A stretch of DNA of 12,133 nucleotides from an uncultured Clostridia bacterium (GTDB lineage: Bacteria > Bacillota > Clostridia > Christensenellales > Borkfalkiaceae). The position numbers and the translations under genes were made by a program. The stretch lies in NCBI GenBank assembly GCA_944338265.1, contig CALVLO010000031.1:1-12133 (forward strand), read 5' to 3'. Positions within the stretch are counted from its first letter, which is position 1. The number at the start of each line of letters is the position of its first letter. This document shows, one piece after another, positions 6,612 to 12,133 of the stretch. Below the pieces are notes generated by a model. The model worked only from the letters and a program-made list of their open reading frames with translations. It was not told the DNA's origin and ran no database searches.

Positions 6612-6651
6612 GCCGGCTGTGAGCAAACGCTTGCAACCGGCAGAATTTTTT
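6612..6651 (+). terminator. Probable terminator of the trpS operon
   Basis: The outer stem GCCGG (6612-6616) pairs with CCGGC (6637-6641). The inner stem GCAA pairs with TTGC around loop ACGC. An asymmetric internal loop lies between them. AGAA and six T follow. It is weaker than the other terminators in the window because of the internal loop. Confidence 0.55.
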
Positions 6652-6659
6652 GCTATCAT
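6631..6659 (+). promoter_or_regulatory. Promoter of the GNAT acetyltransferase gene
   Basis: -35 TTGCAA (6631-6636), a 17-bp spacer, and -10 TATCAT (6654-6659) preceded by TGC (extended -10). The -35 box lies in the 3' arm of the rlmD terminator hairpin. The predicted start, about 6666, is roughly 3 bases before the ATG. Confidence 0.7.
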
Positions 6660-6668
6660 ATACAGGCA

Positions 6669-7127
6669 ATGTTTGTAACGTTACAAGATAAAAAAGCAGA
6701 AGATAGAACTGCCGGGCTGCTTGCCGCATTGCAGCAAGTGTGGGAGAGCTCCGTTAAGGCAACGCATTGGTTTTTATCGAAACAAGAGTTCGAATGTATC
6801 AAGCGGATTGTGCCGTTGTCGTTGCGGGGCATCCCGCATCTGATCGTTGCCGAAAACGAAGCGGGCAGCCCCGTCGCCTTTGCGGGTGTAGACGGGCACA
6901 AGCTCGAAATGCTGTTCGTCTCCGCCGAAAACAGGGGGAAGGGGATCGGAAAGCGGCTGCTGCAATATGCCGTGGAAAACTATGCCGTAAACAAAGTTTC
7001 GGTCAACGAACAAAACCCGCAGGCGCTCGGCTTTTATTTGCACATGGGATTTCGCATCTACAAAAAATCAGAGAGAGATGCGTTTGATAACCCTTATCCT
7101 GTTTTGCATATGAAGAGAGTGTTGTAA
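6669..7127 (+). CDS. GNAT N-acetyltransferase, YjaB-like
   Basis: Acetyl-CoA-dependent N-acetyltransferase of 152 residues, a single GNAT domain. The acetyl-CoA pyrophosphate loop is R89-GKGIG-94, after the beta strand LEMLFV (79-84). The later segment VNEQNPQALGFYLHMGF has Tyr123 in the usual general-acid position. The N-terminal WESSVKATHWFL, the VNEQN segment and the ending NPYPVLHMKRV closely resemble E. coli YjaB and its relatives, whose natural substrate is unclear. No Shine-Dalgarno precedes the ATG, and the predicted transcript start is only about 3 bases upstream, so the mRNA may be almost leaderless. The first 130 bases are richer in A and T than neighbouring genes. It is monocistronic, with a terminator at 7159-7196. 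Confidence 0.9.
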   Translation: MFVTLQDKKAEDRTAGLLAALQQVWESSVKATHWFLSKQEFECIKRIVPLSLRGIPHLIVAENEAGSPVAFAGVDGHKLEMLFVSAENRGKGIGKRLLQYAVENYAVNKVSVNEQNPQALGFYLHMGFRIYKKSERDAFDNPYPVLHMKRVL

Positions 7128-7158
7128 AAACGCTCGTTTTTTAAGAAGATCATAGAAC

Positions 7159-7196
7159 GCCGCCCGCAAGCGAATGCCCGCGGGCGGCAAATTTTT
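7159..7196 (+). terminator. Intrinsic terminator after the GNAT gene
   Basis: A 9-bp GC-only stem (GCCGCCCGC, 7159-7167, with GCGGGCGGC, 7180-7188), a 12-base loop, then AAATTTTT. A small AT-rich hairpin at 7126-7142 (AAAAAC/GTTTTT) just after the stop may add to termination. Confidence 0.8.
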
Positions 7197-7249
7197 ACGG
7201 GCGCGTCTGTGCACTCTATTCTTCGCGGGGGGATTGTGCATCCGATTTC

Positions 7250-7278
7250 TTGCTTTTTTGCGGAAAATGTGCTATACT
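7250..7278 (+). promoter_or_regulatory. Promoter of the flavodiiron-rubredoxin operon
   Basis: -35 TTGCTT (7250-7255), a 17-bp spacer, and -10 TATACT (7273-7278) preceded by TGC (extended -10). The predicted start is near 7285, about 23 bases before the flavodiiron ATG. No clear operator overlaps it. Confidence 0.78.
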
Positions 7279-7307
7279 GCTGCCGAGTAAACATTTGGGA
7301 GCAACTT

Positions 7308-8504
7308 ATGCAAAATACCATCCGCATTGCGGAAGATCTTACCTATCTCGGCGGGAATGACCGCCGCCTCGCGCTCTTCGAGAGCGCCTACCCCGTGCCG
7401 CGCGGGGTCTCGTACAACGCCTATCTCTTAACGGATGAAAAGACGGTGCTCTTCGATACGGTAGACAGCGCCGTTGCCGACCTCTTTTTTGAAAACCTCG
7501 CCCATGCGCTCGGCGGTCGGCAGCTCGATTACGTCGTCGTGCACCACATGGAGCCCGACCATTCCGCGACCCTTCGGCGCGTGCTCGAAGCATATCCCTC
7601 CGCCACCGTGATCGCCAATCAGAAGACGGCGGTCATGCTCAAAAACTATTTCGGGTTTGACGGGGCGCTGCACCTCGTCAAGGAGGGAGATACGCTCTCC
7701 GTGGGCAGGCGCACGCTCTCCTTTATGTTTGCGCCCATGGTGCATTGGCCCGAGGTCATGCTCACCTACATTCCCGAAGACGGCATCCTCTTTTCGGCAG
7801 ATGCCTTCGGCACGTTCGGCGCGCTCCCCGGCAGCATCTTTGCGGAAGATATCGACTTCGAGCGCGATTTTCTGGATGATGCCCGCCGCTATTACTTCAA
7901 CATTGTGGGCAAGTACGGCGTGCAGGTGCAAAACGTTCTCAAAAAGACGGCGGGTCTCGCCATTCGTCTCGTCTGTCCGCTGCACGGTCCCGTTTGGCGG
8001 GAAAACTTCGGGTGGTTCCTCAAAAAATATCTCACTTGGAGCGCCTACGAGCCGGAGGAGAAGTGCCTCGCCGTCTTCTATGCCTCGGTGTATGGGCATA
8101 CGCAGAACGCCGCCGAGATCGCGGCAGCCGCCGCGGCGGAGGCGGGCGCAAAGGTGAAGGTATTCGATGTTTCAGTCACTTCGCCCGATGAGCTCCTCTC
8201 CGAGGCGTTCCGCTGTTCGCACGCCCTGTTCGCCGCAACGACGTACAACAACGGCGTGTTCGTCAGCATGGAGAATTTCCTCAACGATCTCAAGGCGCAC
8301 AACTATCAGAACAGGGCGTTCGCCGTGGTGGAGAACGGTTCTTGGGCGCCGCAGGCGGGCGGGCTCATGGAGGCGGCGCTCTCCGGCTGCAAGAACATGC
8401 GGCAGCTCGGCGGGAAGGTGACGGTGCTCTCCGCCGTCACGCAAGAGGGCGCTGCGGCGCTCCGCGCGCTCGGCAAGTGCATTGCCGAGGATATGCAACG
8501 GTAA
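7308..8504 (+). CDS. fprA: Flavodiiron protein (A-type flavoprotein, O2/NO reductase)
   Basis: Cytosolic enzyme that reduces O2 to water, or NO to N2O, protecting anaerobes. It has 398 residues, the standard two-domain length. The N-terminal metallo-beta-lactamase-like domain carries the di-iron ligand set: HxExDH at 80-85 (H80, E82, D84), then His146 (in MVHWPE), Asp165 (SADAFG) and His226 (CPLHGP). These positions nearly match the classic Desulfovibrio rubredoxin:oxygen oxidoreductase. The C-terminal flavodoxin domain begins near 254, with the FMN phosphate loop YASVYGHT at 258-265, then TTYNNGVF and ENGSWAPQ. An in-frame ATG 33 codons upstream is rejected: it would precede the promoter, and GGGAG (7297-7301) marks the ATG at 7308. 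The rubredoxin gene 33 bases downstream supplies its likely electron donor. Confidence 0.96.
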   Translation: MQNTIRIAEDLTYLGGNDRRLALFESAYPVPRGVSYNAYLLTDEKTVLFDTVDSAVADLFFENLAHALGGRQLDYVVVHHMEPDHSATLRRVLEAYPSATVIANQKTAVMLKNYFGFDGALHLVKEGDTLSVGRRTLSFMFAPMVHWPEVMLTYIPEDGILFSADAFGTFGALPGSIFAEDIDFERDFLDDARRYYFNIVGKYGVQVQNVLKKTAGLAIRLVCPLHGPVWRENFGWFLKKYLTWSAYEPEEKCLAVFYASVYGHTQNAAEIAAAAAAEAGAKVKVFDVSVTSPDELLSEAFRCSHALFAATTYNNGVFVSMENFLNDLKAHNYQNRAFAVVENGSWAPQAGGLMEAALSGCKNMRQLGGKVTVLSAVTQEGAAALRALGKCIAEDMQR

Positions 8505-8537
8505 AATCTGCCCGTAAGGGCTTTGGAGGTGACAGAT

Positions 8538-8699
8538 ATGGCAAAGTATGTATGCACGGTGTGCGGGTATGTGTATGATGAGGCTGCGGGCGATCCCGAT
8601 AACGGCATCGCGCCCGGCACCAAGTGGGAGGAGATCCCCGATGACTTCACTTGCCCGCTCTGCGGCGTCGGCAAAGAAGACTTCGAAGAAGAGGCTTAA
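8538..8699 (+). CDS. Rubredoxin
   Basis: A small electron carrier of 53 residues with one iron held by four cysteines. The paired motifs are Cys6-x2-Cys9 (YVCTVCGYVYD) and Cys39-x2-Cys42 (TCPLCGVGKEDF). Typical rubredoxin residues include DPDNGIAPGTKWEEIPDDF and the aromatic core. GGAGGT at 8525-8530 lies 7 bases before the ATG. It follows the flavodiiron gene by 33 bases and is followed by a terminator, so the two form an operon in which rubredoxin most likely passes electrons to the flavodiiron enzyme. The redox partner that reduces it is not in this window. Confidence 0.96.
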   Translation: MAKYVCTVCGYVYDEAAGDPDNGIAPGTKWEEIPDDFTCPLCGVGKEDFEEEA

Positions 8700-8747
8700 A
8701 AAAAGGGGCGTTCCCGCAGCAGTCGGGGGCGCCCTTTTGCGCTTTTT
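8698..8747 (+). terminator. Intrinsic terminator after rubredoxin
   Basis: A long hairpin: AAAAGGG (8701-8707) pairs with CCCTTTT (8732-8738). The stem continues inward through CG/CG and TTCCC/GGGGG pairing after one bulged G. TTTT, GCGC and five T follow. It begins directly at the rubredoxin stop codon. Confidence 0.75.
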
Positions 8748-8844
8748 GTGCCGCGGCGTTGGGCGGGCTTCCCGCGCAGGGCGCCTTGCGCGGCGCATTT
8801 GCGCGCTTAGGGGGCGCGCGGGCAGGAAATTTTTCCAAACCTGA
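8748..8844. other. GC-rich palindromic spacer between rubredoxin and lon
   Basis: There is no convincing ORF here. It holds a 22-bp near-perfect palindrome at 8772-8793 (one G/T mismatch, centre GGCGCC). A GCGCGC hairpin follows at 8801-8819 with loop TTAGGGG, then an imperfect GGAAATTTTTCC dyad at 8825-8836. The role is unknown. It could be a second terminator barrier, a structured RNA or a protein site. Confidence 0.45.
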
Positions 8845-8873
8845 TTGAAAGGGCGCAATTTGTGTGATAAATG
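8845..8873 (+). promoter_or_regulatory. Weak candidate promoter for lon-ysxC
   Basis: -35 TTGAAA (8845-8850) has a good sequence, but the -10 is ambiguous: TAAATG with 17 bp spacing, or GATAAA with 15 bp and a TGT extension. It is the only plausible promoter in the spacer. No CIRCE element or CtsR heptad repeat was seen. Confidence 0.35.
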
Positions 8874-8907
8874 AGTAGATGCCGCAGTGTATGCTTTCGG
8901 CTGCGGC

Positions 8908-8913
8908 GAGAGG
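8908..8913 (+). promoter_or_regulatory. Ribosome binding site that fixes the lon start
   Basis: GAGAGG lies 7 bases before the ATG at 8921. The upstream in-frame ATG at 8879 has no Shine-Dalgarno, so the shorter start is preferred. Confidence 0.65.
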
Positions 8914-8920
8914 TAGAAAG

Positions 8921-11245
8921 ATGGATGCGAACAAGATCAAAATATTATCCGTCATCCCCATGCGCACGCAGGTCGTATTTCCGGATACGACGGTCGCGTT
9001 CGACGTGGGGCGCGGGCTCTCGCTCGCGGCGATAGAGCGGGCGGAGGGGAATGAAAAATACGTCTTTGTCACCCGCCAGAGCGATCCGCAGAAGGAGTTC
9101 CCGGAGGCGGGCGATCTCAACCGCGTGGGGACGGTCGCCGTCATCCGCCAGGTGACGCGCCTTCCCGGCGACAGGGTGCGCGTGTTTGCAGAGGGGCTGT
9201 ACCGTGCCCGCGCCCGCGAGTTCAACTTCGAGGGCGGCTATATCTATTGCGTGACGGAGGAACTTGCCACCGAGCGCGGCGAACCGACGCTCGAAGAGGC
9301 GTATTTCCGCACGGCAAAGGCGCTCGTCAAGGAGATTTTGAGCAGCGACGGCAAGGGCTCCAAGGAGCTCGAAGCGGCGCTCACGGGCATTTCCGATCCC
9401 GATGTGTACATCAACGTCTGCGCCCATCAGATGCGCCTCAAAGACGTCATCAAACAAGAACTTTTGGAGGAGCGCGACCTCGTAAAGCGGCTGCGTCTCT
9501 TCGAGCAGTGCTTAAATACCGAGCTGGAGATCGCGCGCCTCGAGCGCAAGATCGCGCAGGATGTGCGCCGCAACATCGATAAATCGCAGAAGGAGTATTT
9601 TTTGCGCGAGCAGCTCAAAGCCATTCACGCAGAGCTCGGCGACGACGTGGAGGAAAACGTCCGCCTGCGCGAGAAGATCGAGGCAAAGGGGCTGCCGGAT
9701 GCCGTGAAGGAAAAGTGCCTCTCCGAGCTTGCCCGCATGGACAAGATGCCGCCCTCCTCGCCCGAATACACCGTTTTAAGAAATTACGCCGATTGGATCA
9801 TCGATCTTCCTTGGCATGAAGAGACGGAGGATACCGCCTCGCTTGCCGATGTAGAGAAGGTCCTCAACGCCGACCACTACGGGCTGGAAAAGATCAAGGA
9901 GCGCGTGGTGGAGTACCTCGCCGTGTTAAAACTCACGGGCGAGCTCAAAGCGCCCATTTTGTGCCTCGTCGGTCCTCCCGGCGTGGGCAAGACGAGCGTC
10001 GCCATGTCCATCGCCCGCGCGCTGGGCAGAAAGTTCGTACGCATGAGTCTCGGCGGCGTCAAGGATGAAGCCGAGATCCGCGGCCACCGCCGCACCTATA
10101 TCGGCGCGATGCCCGGGCGCATCATCTACGAGATGAAGAACGCGGGCTCCGTCAATCCCGTGTTCCTTCTCGATGAGGTGGATAAGATCTCTTCCGATCT
10201 TCGCGGCGATCCCGCAAGCGCGCTTTTGGAAGTTTTGGATCCCGAGCAGAACGCCACCTTCCGCGACCGCTATCTCGAAGTTCCGTACGATCTCTCCAAA
10301 GTCATGTTCATCGCCACGGCGAACACGCTCGATACCATTCCCGGACCGCTCCGCGACCGCATGGAGATCATAGAGCTTTCGGGCTATACGCCCGACGAGA
10401 AGGAGGAGATCGCCAAACGCTATCTCGTTCCCAAAAAGCGCAAAGAAAACGGTCTGACCGAGAAAAATATCCGCTTCACGGACGGGGCGATCGCCGCCAT
10501 CATCGATGGCTACACCATGGAGGCGGGCGTGCGCTCGTTGGAGCGCACCATCGGCACGGTCTGCCGCAAAGCCGCCGTGCGCATCGCCAAAGGGGAGGAG
10601 GAGAACGTCGTTATCACCAAGAGCAATCTCGAAAAATATCTGGGCGGCAAGCGCTTCTTCCGCGAGGACGATATGCTCGAAAAGGACGAGGTCGGCACCG
10701 CCACGGGGCTTGCATGGACGGCGGTGGGGGGCATGCCGCTCACCATCGAAGTCTCTGCCATGCAGGGCAAGGGGGATATTCTCCTCACGGGCAAGCTCGG
10801 CGATGTGATGAAGGAATCCGCCCGCGCCGCCATCAGCTATATCCGCGCTCATGCCGCCGATTACGGCATCGATGGCGACGTCTTCGAGCATAAGGATATC
10901 CACATCCACGTTCCCGAGGGCGCAACGCCCAAAGACGGACCCTCCGCGGGCATCACCATGGCGACCGCCATCCTCTCTGCCTTTACGGGCAAGCCCGTGC
11001 GGCGCGACGTCGCCATGACGGGCGAGATCACCCTGCGCGGCAAAGTGCTGCCCATCGGCGGATTGAAGGAGAAGGCGATGGCGGCAAGCCGCATCGGCAT
11101 CCGCGACGTCATCATTCCCGAAGAGAACAAGAAGGACGTAGAGGAGATCCCGGAAAACGTCCGCAAGAATATCAACTTCATCTGCGTGAGCGACGTCGAC
11201 GAGGTCTTCCGCAACGCGGTCTCGGGGATGGGCTATGCAGGTTAA
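8921..11245 (+). CDS. lon: Lon ATP-dependent protease (LonA type)
   Basis: Cytosolic AAA+ serine-lysine protease that removes misfolded and short-lived regulatory proteins. It has 774 residues, typical for LonA. The N-terminal substrate-binding LON domain covers about 4-190 (VIPMRTQVVFPDTTVAFDVGR). A helical linker contains the YFLREQLKAIHAELG segment. The AAA+ module has Walker A GPPGVGKT (351-358) and Walker B LLDEVD (D418, E419). The protease domain has the catalytic dyad Ser675 (DGPSAGI) and Lys718 (second lysine of GGLKEK), 43 residues apart as in E. coli Lon. The upstream ATG at 8879 would add 14 residues unlike the family. The stop overlaps the next start by 11 bases, so lon and ysxC are translationally coupled, as is common in Bacillota. 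Confidence 0.97.
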   Translation: MDANKIKILSVIPMRTQVVFPDTTVAFDVGRGLSLAAIERAEGNEKYVFVTRQSDPQKEFPEAGDLNRVGTVAVIRQVTRLPGDRVRVFAEGLYRARAREFNFEGGYIYCVTEELATERGEPTLEEAYFRTAKALVKEILSSDGKGSKELEAALTGISDPDVYINVCAHQMRLKDVIKQELLEERDLVKRLRLFEQCLNTELEIARLERKIAQDVRRNIDKSQKEYFLREQLKAIHAELGDDVEENVRLREKIEAKGLPDAVKEKCLSELARMDKMPPSSPEYTVLRNYADWIIDLPWHEETEDTASLADVEKVLNADHYGLEKIKERVVEYLAVLKLTGELKAPILCLVGPPGVGKTSVAMSIARALGRKFVRMSLGGVKDEAEIRGHRRTYIGAMPGRIIYEMKNAGSVNPVFLLDEVDKISSDLRGDPASALLEVLDPEQNATFRDRYLEVPYDLSKVMFIATANTLDTIPGPLRDRMEIIELSGYTPDEKEEIAKRYLVPKKRKENGLTEKNIRFTDGAIAAIIDGYTMEAGVRSLERTIGTVCRKAAVRIAKGEEENVVITKSNLEKYLGGKRFFREDDMLEKDEVGTATGLAWTAVGGMPLTIEVSAMQGKGDILLTGKLGDVMKESARAAISYIRAHAADYGIDGDVFEHKDIHIHVPEGATPKDGPSAGITMATAILSAFTGKPVRRDVAMTGEITLRGKVLPIGGLKEKAMAASRIGIRDVIIPEENKKDVEEIPENVRKNINFICVSDVDEVFRNAVSGMGYAG

Positions 11246-11855
11246 AAACGCAAAATTTCTGACGAGCGCGGCGCGGGAGGAGCAGTTCCTGCGCCCCCAA
11301 AAGCCGATGATCGCCGTCTGCGGCAAGTCGAATGCGGGCAAGAGCACGCTCATCAACCTGCTTGCGGGGCAAAAGCGGCTTGCCAAAACGAGCGCCGCCC
11401 CGGGCAGGACGCGCCTCGTCAACTACTTCGATTTCGGCGCGTTCTGGCTCGCCGATCTTCCGGGCTACGGTTATGCCGCCGTCTCCAAGGAAGAACAGGC
11501 GAGGTGGGGCAAAACGCTCGAAAAATTCTTCGCCCGCAAAGAGGACGTCTGCCACGTCTTTCTCCTCTCGGATATCCGCCGCGATCCTTCGGCGGACGAT
11601 CGGCAGATGGTCGCCTTCCTCGCCTATCACGCAATGCCCTTCACCGTCATCGCGACCAAGAGCGATAAGCTCTCCAAAATGAAGGTGAAGGAGCGCACCC
11701 GCGCCGTGGCGAACGCGTTCGGGCTGGGCGCGGATAACGTCATCCCCGTCTCGGGACTGACGGGGGACGGCAAGGATGCGCTGCTTGCCCGCATCGGGCA
11801 GGTGATCGCCGCGGCGGGCGCCGCGATGGCGGAAGAAGGCGAAGCGGAAGAATAA
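11235..11855 (+). CDS. ysxC: Ribosome-biogenesis GTPase YsxC/YihA (EngB)
   Basis: Small GTPase needed for late assembly of the 50S ribosomal subunit. It has 206 residues. The G1 loop is GKSNAGKST (30-38), where most relatives have GRSNVGKSS. PGRTR (56-60) supplies the G2 threonine. G3 is DLPGYGY (74-80), G4 is TKSDK (141-145), and G5 is VSGLTGDG. The C-terminus ends in an acidic, Ala-rich tail. The ATG lies inside the 3' end of lon (11-base overlap), a lon-ysxC order also found in Bacillus subtilis. A strong terminator follows 14 bases after the stop. Confidence 0.96.
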   Translation: MQVKNAKFLTSAAREEQFLRPQKPMIAVCGKSNAGKSTLINLLAGQKRLAKTSAAPGRTRLVNYFDFGAFWLADLPGYGYAAVSKEEQARWGKTLEKFFARKEDVCHVFLLSDIRRDPSADDRQMVAFLAYHAMPFTVIATKSDKLSKMKVKERTRAVANAFGLGADNVIPVSGLTGDGKDALLARIGQVIAAAGAAMAEEGEAEE

Positions 11856-11869
11856 GTTTACATTGGTAT

Positions 11870-11906
11870 GCGCGGCGGCGGAGCGATGCTCCGCCGCCGC
11901 GCTTTT
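11870..11906 (+). terminator. Strong intrinsic terminator after ysxC
   Basis: A perfect 15-bp GC-rich stem (11870-11884 with 11888-11902) with a three-base GAT loop, followed by four T. It closes the lon-ysxC operon. Confidence 0.85.
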
Positions 11907-11940
11907 CTCGGAAAAACCTGCAAAGTTCCGCTCAATTTCT

Positions 11941-11969
11941 TTGTGTATTTTGCTCTTTTATGGTATACT
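11941..11969 (+). promoter_or_regulatory. Promoter of the lipoprotein gene
   Basis: -35 TTGTGT (11941-11946), a 17-bp spacer, and -10 TATACT (11964-11969) preceded by TGG (extended -10). The predicted start is near 11976, giving a leader of about 49 bases. Confidence 0.75.
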
Positions 11970-11973
11970 GAAA

Positions 11974-11992
11974 TTGCAGCTGCAAATGCAGC
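11974..11992. repeat. Overlapping TGCA palindromes at the predicted start site
   Basis: TTGCAGCTGCAA (11974-11985) is a perfect 12-bp palindrome. It overlaps a second inverted repeat, GCTGCA-AA-TGCAGC (11979-11992). TGCAGC thus occurs twice as a direct repeat with a 12-bp period, and once inverted. The position at the predicted +1 suggests an operator or a small leader hairpin. Confidence 0.5.
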
Positions 11993-12024
11993 GTTTTCAA
12001 AAAATTTTTTTGGAGGGGGTAGCG

Positions 12025-12133
12025 ATGAAACGGAAAATTTGGATCGCAGGTTTAATGGTCGCCGTGCTCGCCGCCTGCGCGTTCGGGTTCGCCGCGTGCG
12101 GCGATGGTTCGCCATCGGGCGAAGAGGACGATC
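12025..12133 (+). CDS. Putative lipoprotein, N-terminal part (runs off the window)
   Basis: Thirty-six codons are visible. The protein starts MKRKIW, followed by a hydrophobic core and two possible lipobox cysteines: LAAC ending at Cys18 and FAAC ending at Cys25. CGDG and an acidic, Ser/Pro-rich stretch follow the second cysteine, typical of the start of a mature surface lipoprotein. Export by Sec, lipidation by Lgt and cleavage by signal peptidase II are expected. GGAGGGGG at 12012-12019 is the Shine-Dalgarno, 5 bases before the ATG. Nothing about its function can be said, because the mature domain lies outside the window. Confidence 0.8.
   Translation, partial: MKRKIWIAGLMVAVLAACAFGFAACGDGSPSGEEDD

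Noticed and set aside
7209..7307. 33-codon N-terminal extension of the flavodiiron gene
   Set aside because: The extension spans the promoter -35 and -10 boxes, and its residues do not match the family. The ATG at 7308 has GGGAG at proper spacing and gives the standard length.
8879..8920. 14-codon N-terminal extension of lon
   Set aside because: There is no Shine-Dalgarno, the residues are unlike Lon, and a better start with GAGAGG exists at 8921.
8844..8920. CIRCE or CtsR heat-shock operator before lon
   Set aside because: I looked for TTAGCACTC/GAGTGCTAA and for GGTCAAA heptad repeats and saw neither.
9926..11422. A 498-codon open frame on the minus strand
   Set aside because: It is antisense to the AAA+ and protease domains of lon and the start of ysxC, with no recognisable domain and no ribosome binding site. 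It is a codon-bias shadow.
12102..12117. CGATGG-TTCG-CCATCG hairpin inside the lipoprotein gene
   Set aside because: It is a short stem inside the coding region, explained by GC-rich codons, with no T tract. There is no reason to call it a regulatory element.

Overview
The window is a gene-dense, GC-rich bacterial chromosome segment (GC-ending codons such as GCC, CTC, ATC and AAG dominate; the intergenic promoters are AT-rich). The gene content points to an anaerobic member of the Bacillota, most likely Clostridia: a flavodiiron protein with its rubredoxin, a lon-ysxC pair, a DUF5685/J-protein pair and an AAC-type lipoprotein signal. A gut-type Christensenellales-like lineage would fit, but this is an inference from style and not a proven placement. 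No mobile elements, CRISPR arrays, tRNA or rRNA genes were seen.

Layout. 1-777: the 3' part of threonine synthase, ending at a terminator (786-821) that should work on both strands. 837-1842: a minus-strand membrane PH-domain protein divergent from a small XRE-type regulator. They share a 100-bp AT-rich control region with two operator-like dyads placed over a good sigma-A promoter. 1866-6651: a likely five-gene operon with its own promoter and a weak terminator: trpS, a DUF5685 protein, a degenerate J-domain protein with a cysteine-rich tail, a small polytopic membrane protein, and a RumA/RlmD-type 23S rRNA m5U methyltransferase. 6631-7196: a YjaB-like GNAT acetyltransferase gene with a nearly leaderless promoter. 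7250-8747: a flavodiiron protein-rubredoxin operon for O2/NO detoxification, closed by a terminator. 8748-11906: a GC-rich, palindrome-rich spacer, then lon overlapping ysxC (engB), then a strong terminator. 11941-12133: a promoter, a nest of TGCA-based palindromes, and the start of a lipoprotein gene that runs off the window.

Most of the window is housekeeping or stress physiology. The least understood part is the run of three uncharacterised genes between trpS and rlmD. The DUF5685 protein shows two aspartate-rich motifs and a possible Cys/His metal site. Its neighbour is a J-domain protein that has lost the HPD triad but keeps an eight-cysteine tail. Other points of interest are the PH/XRE divergent switch and a uniform promoter layout: four plus-strand promoters have the form TTGnnn, exactly 17 bp, TGn-TATnnT.
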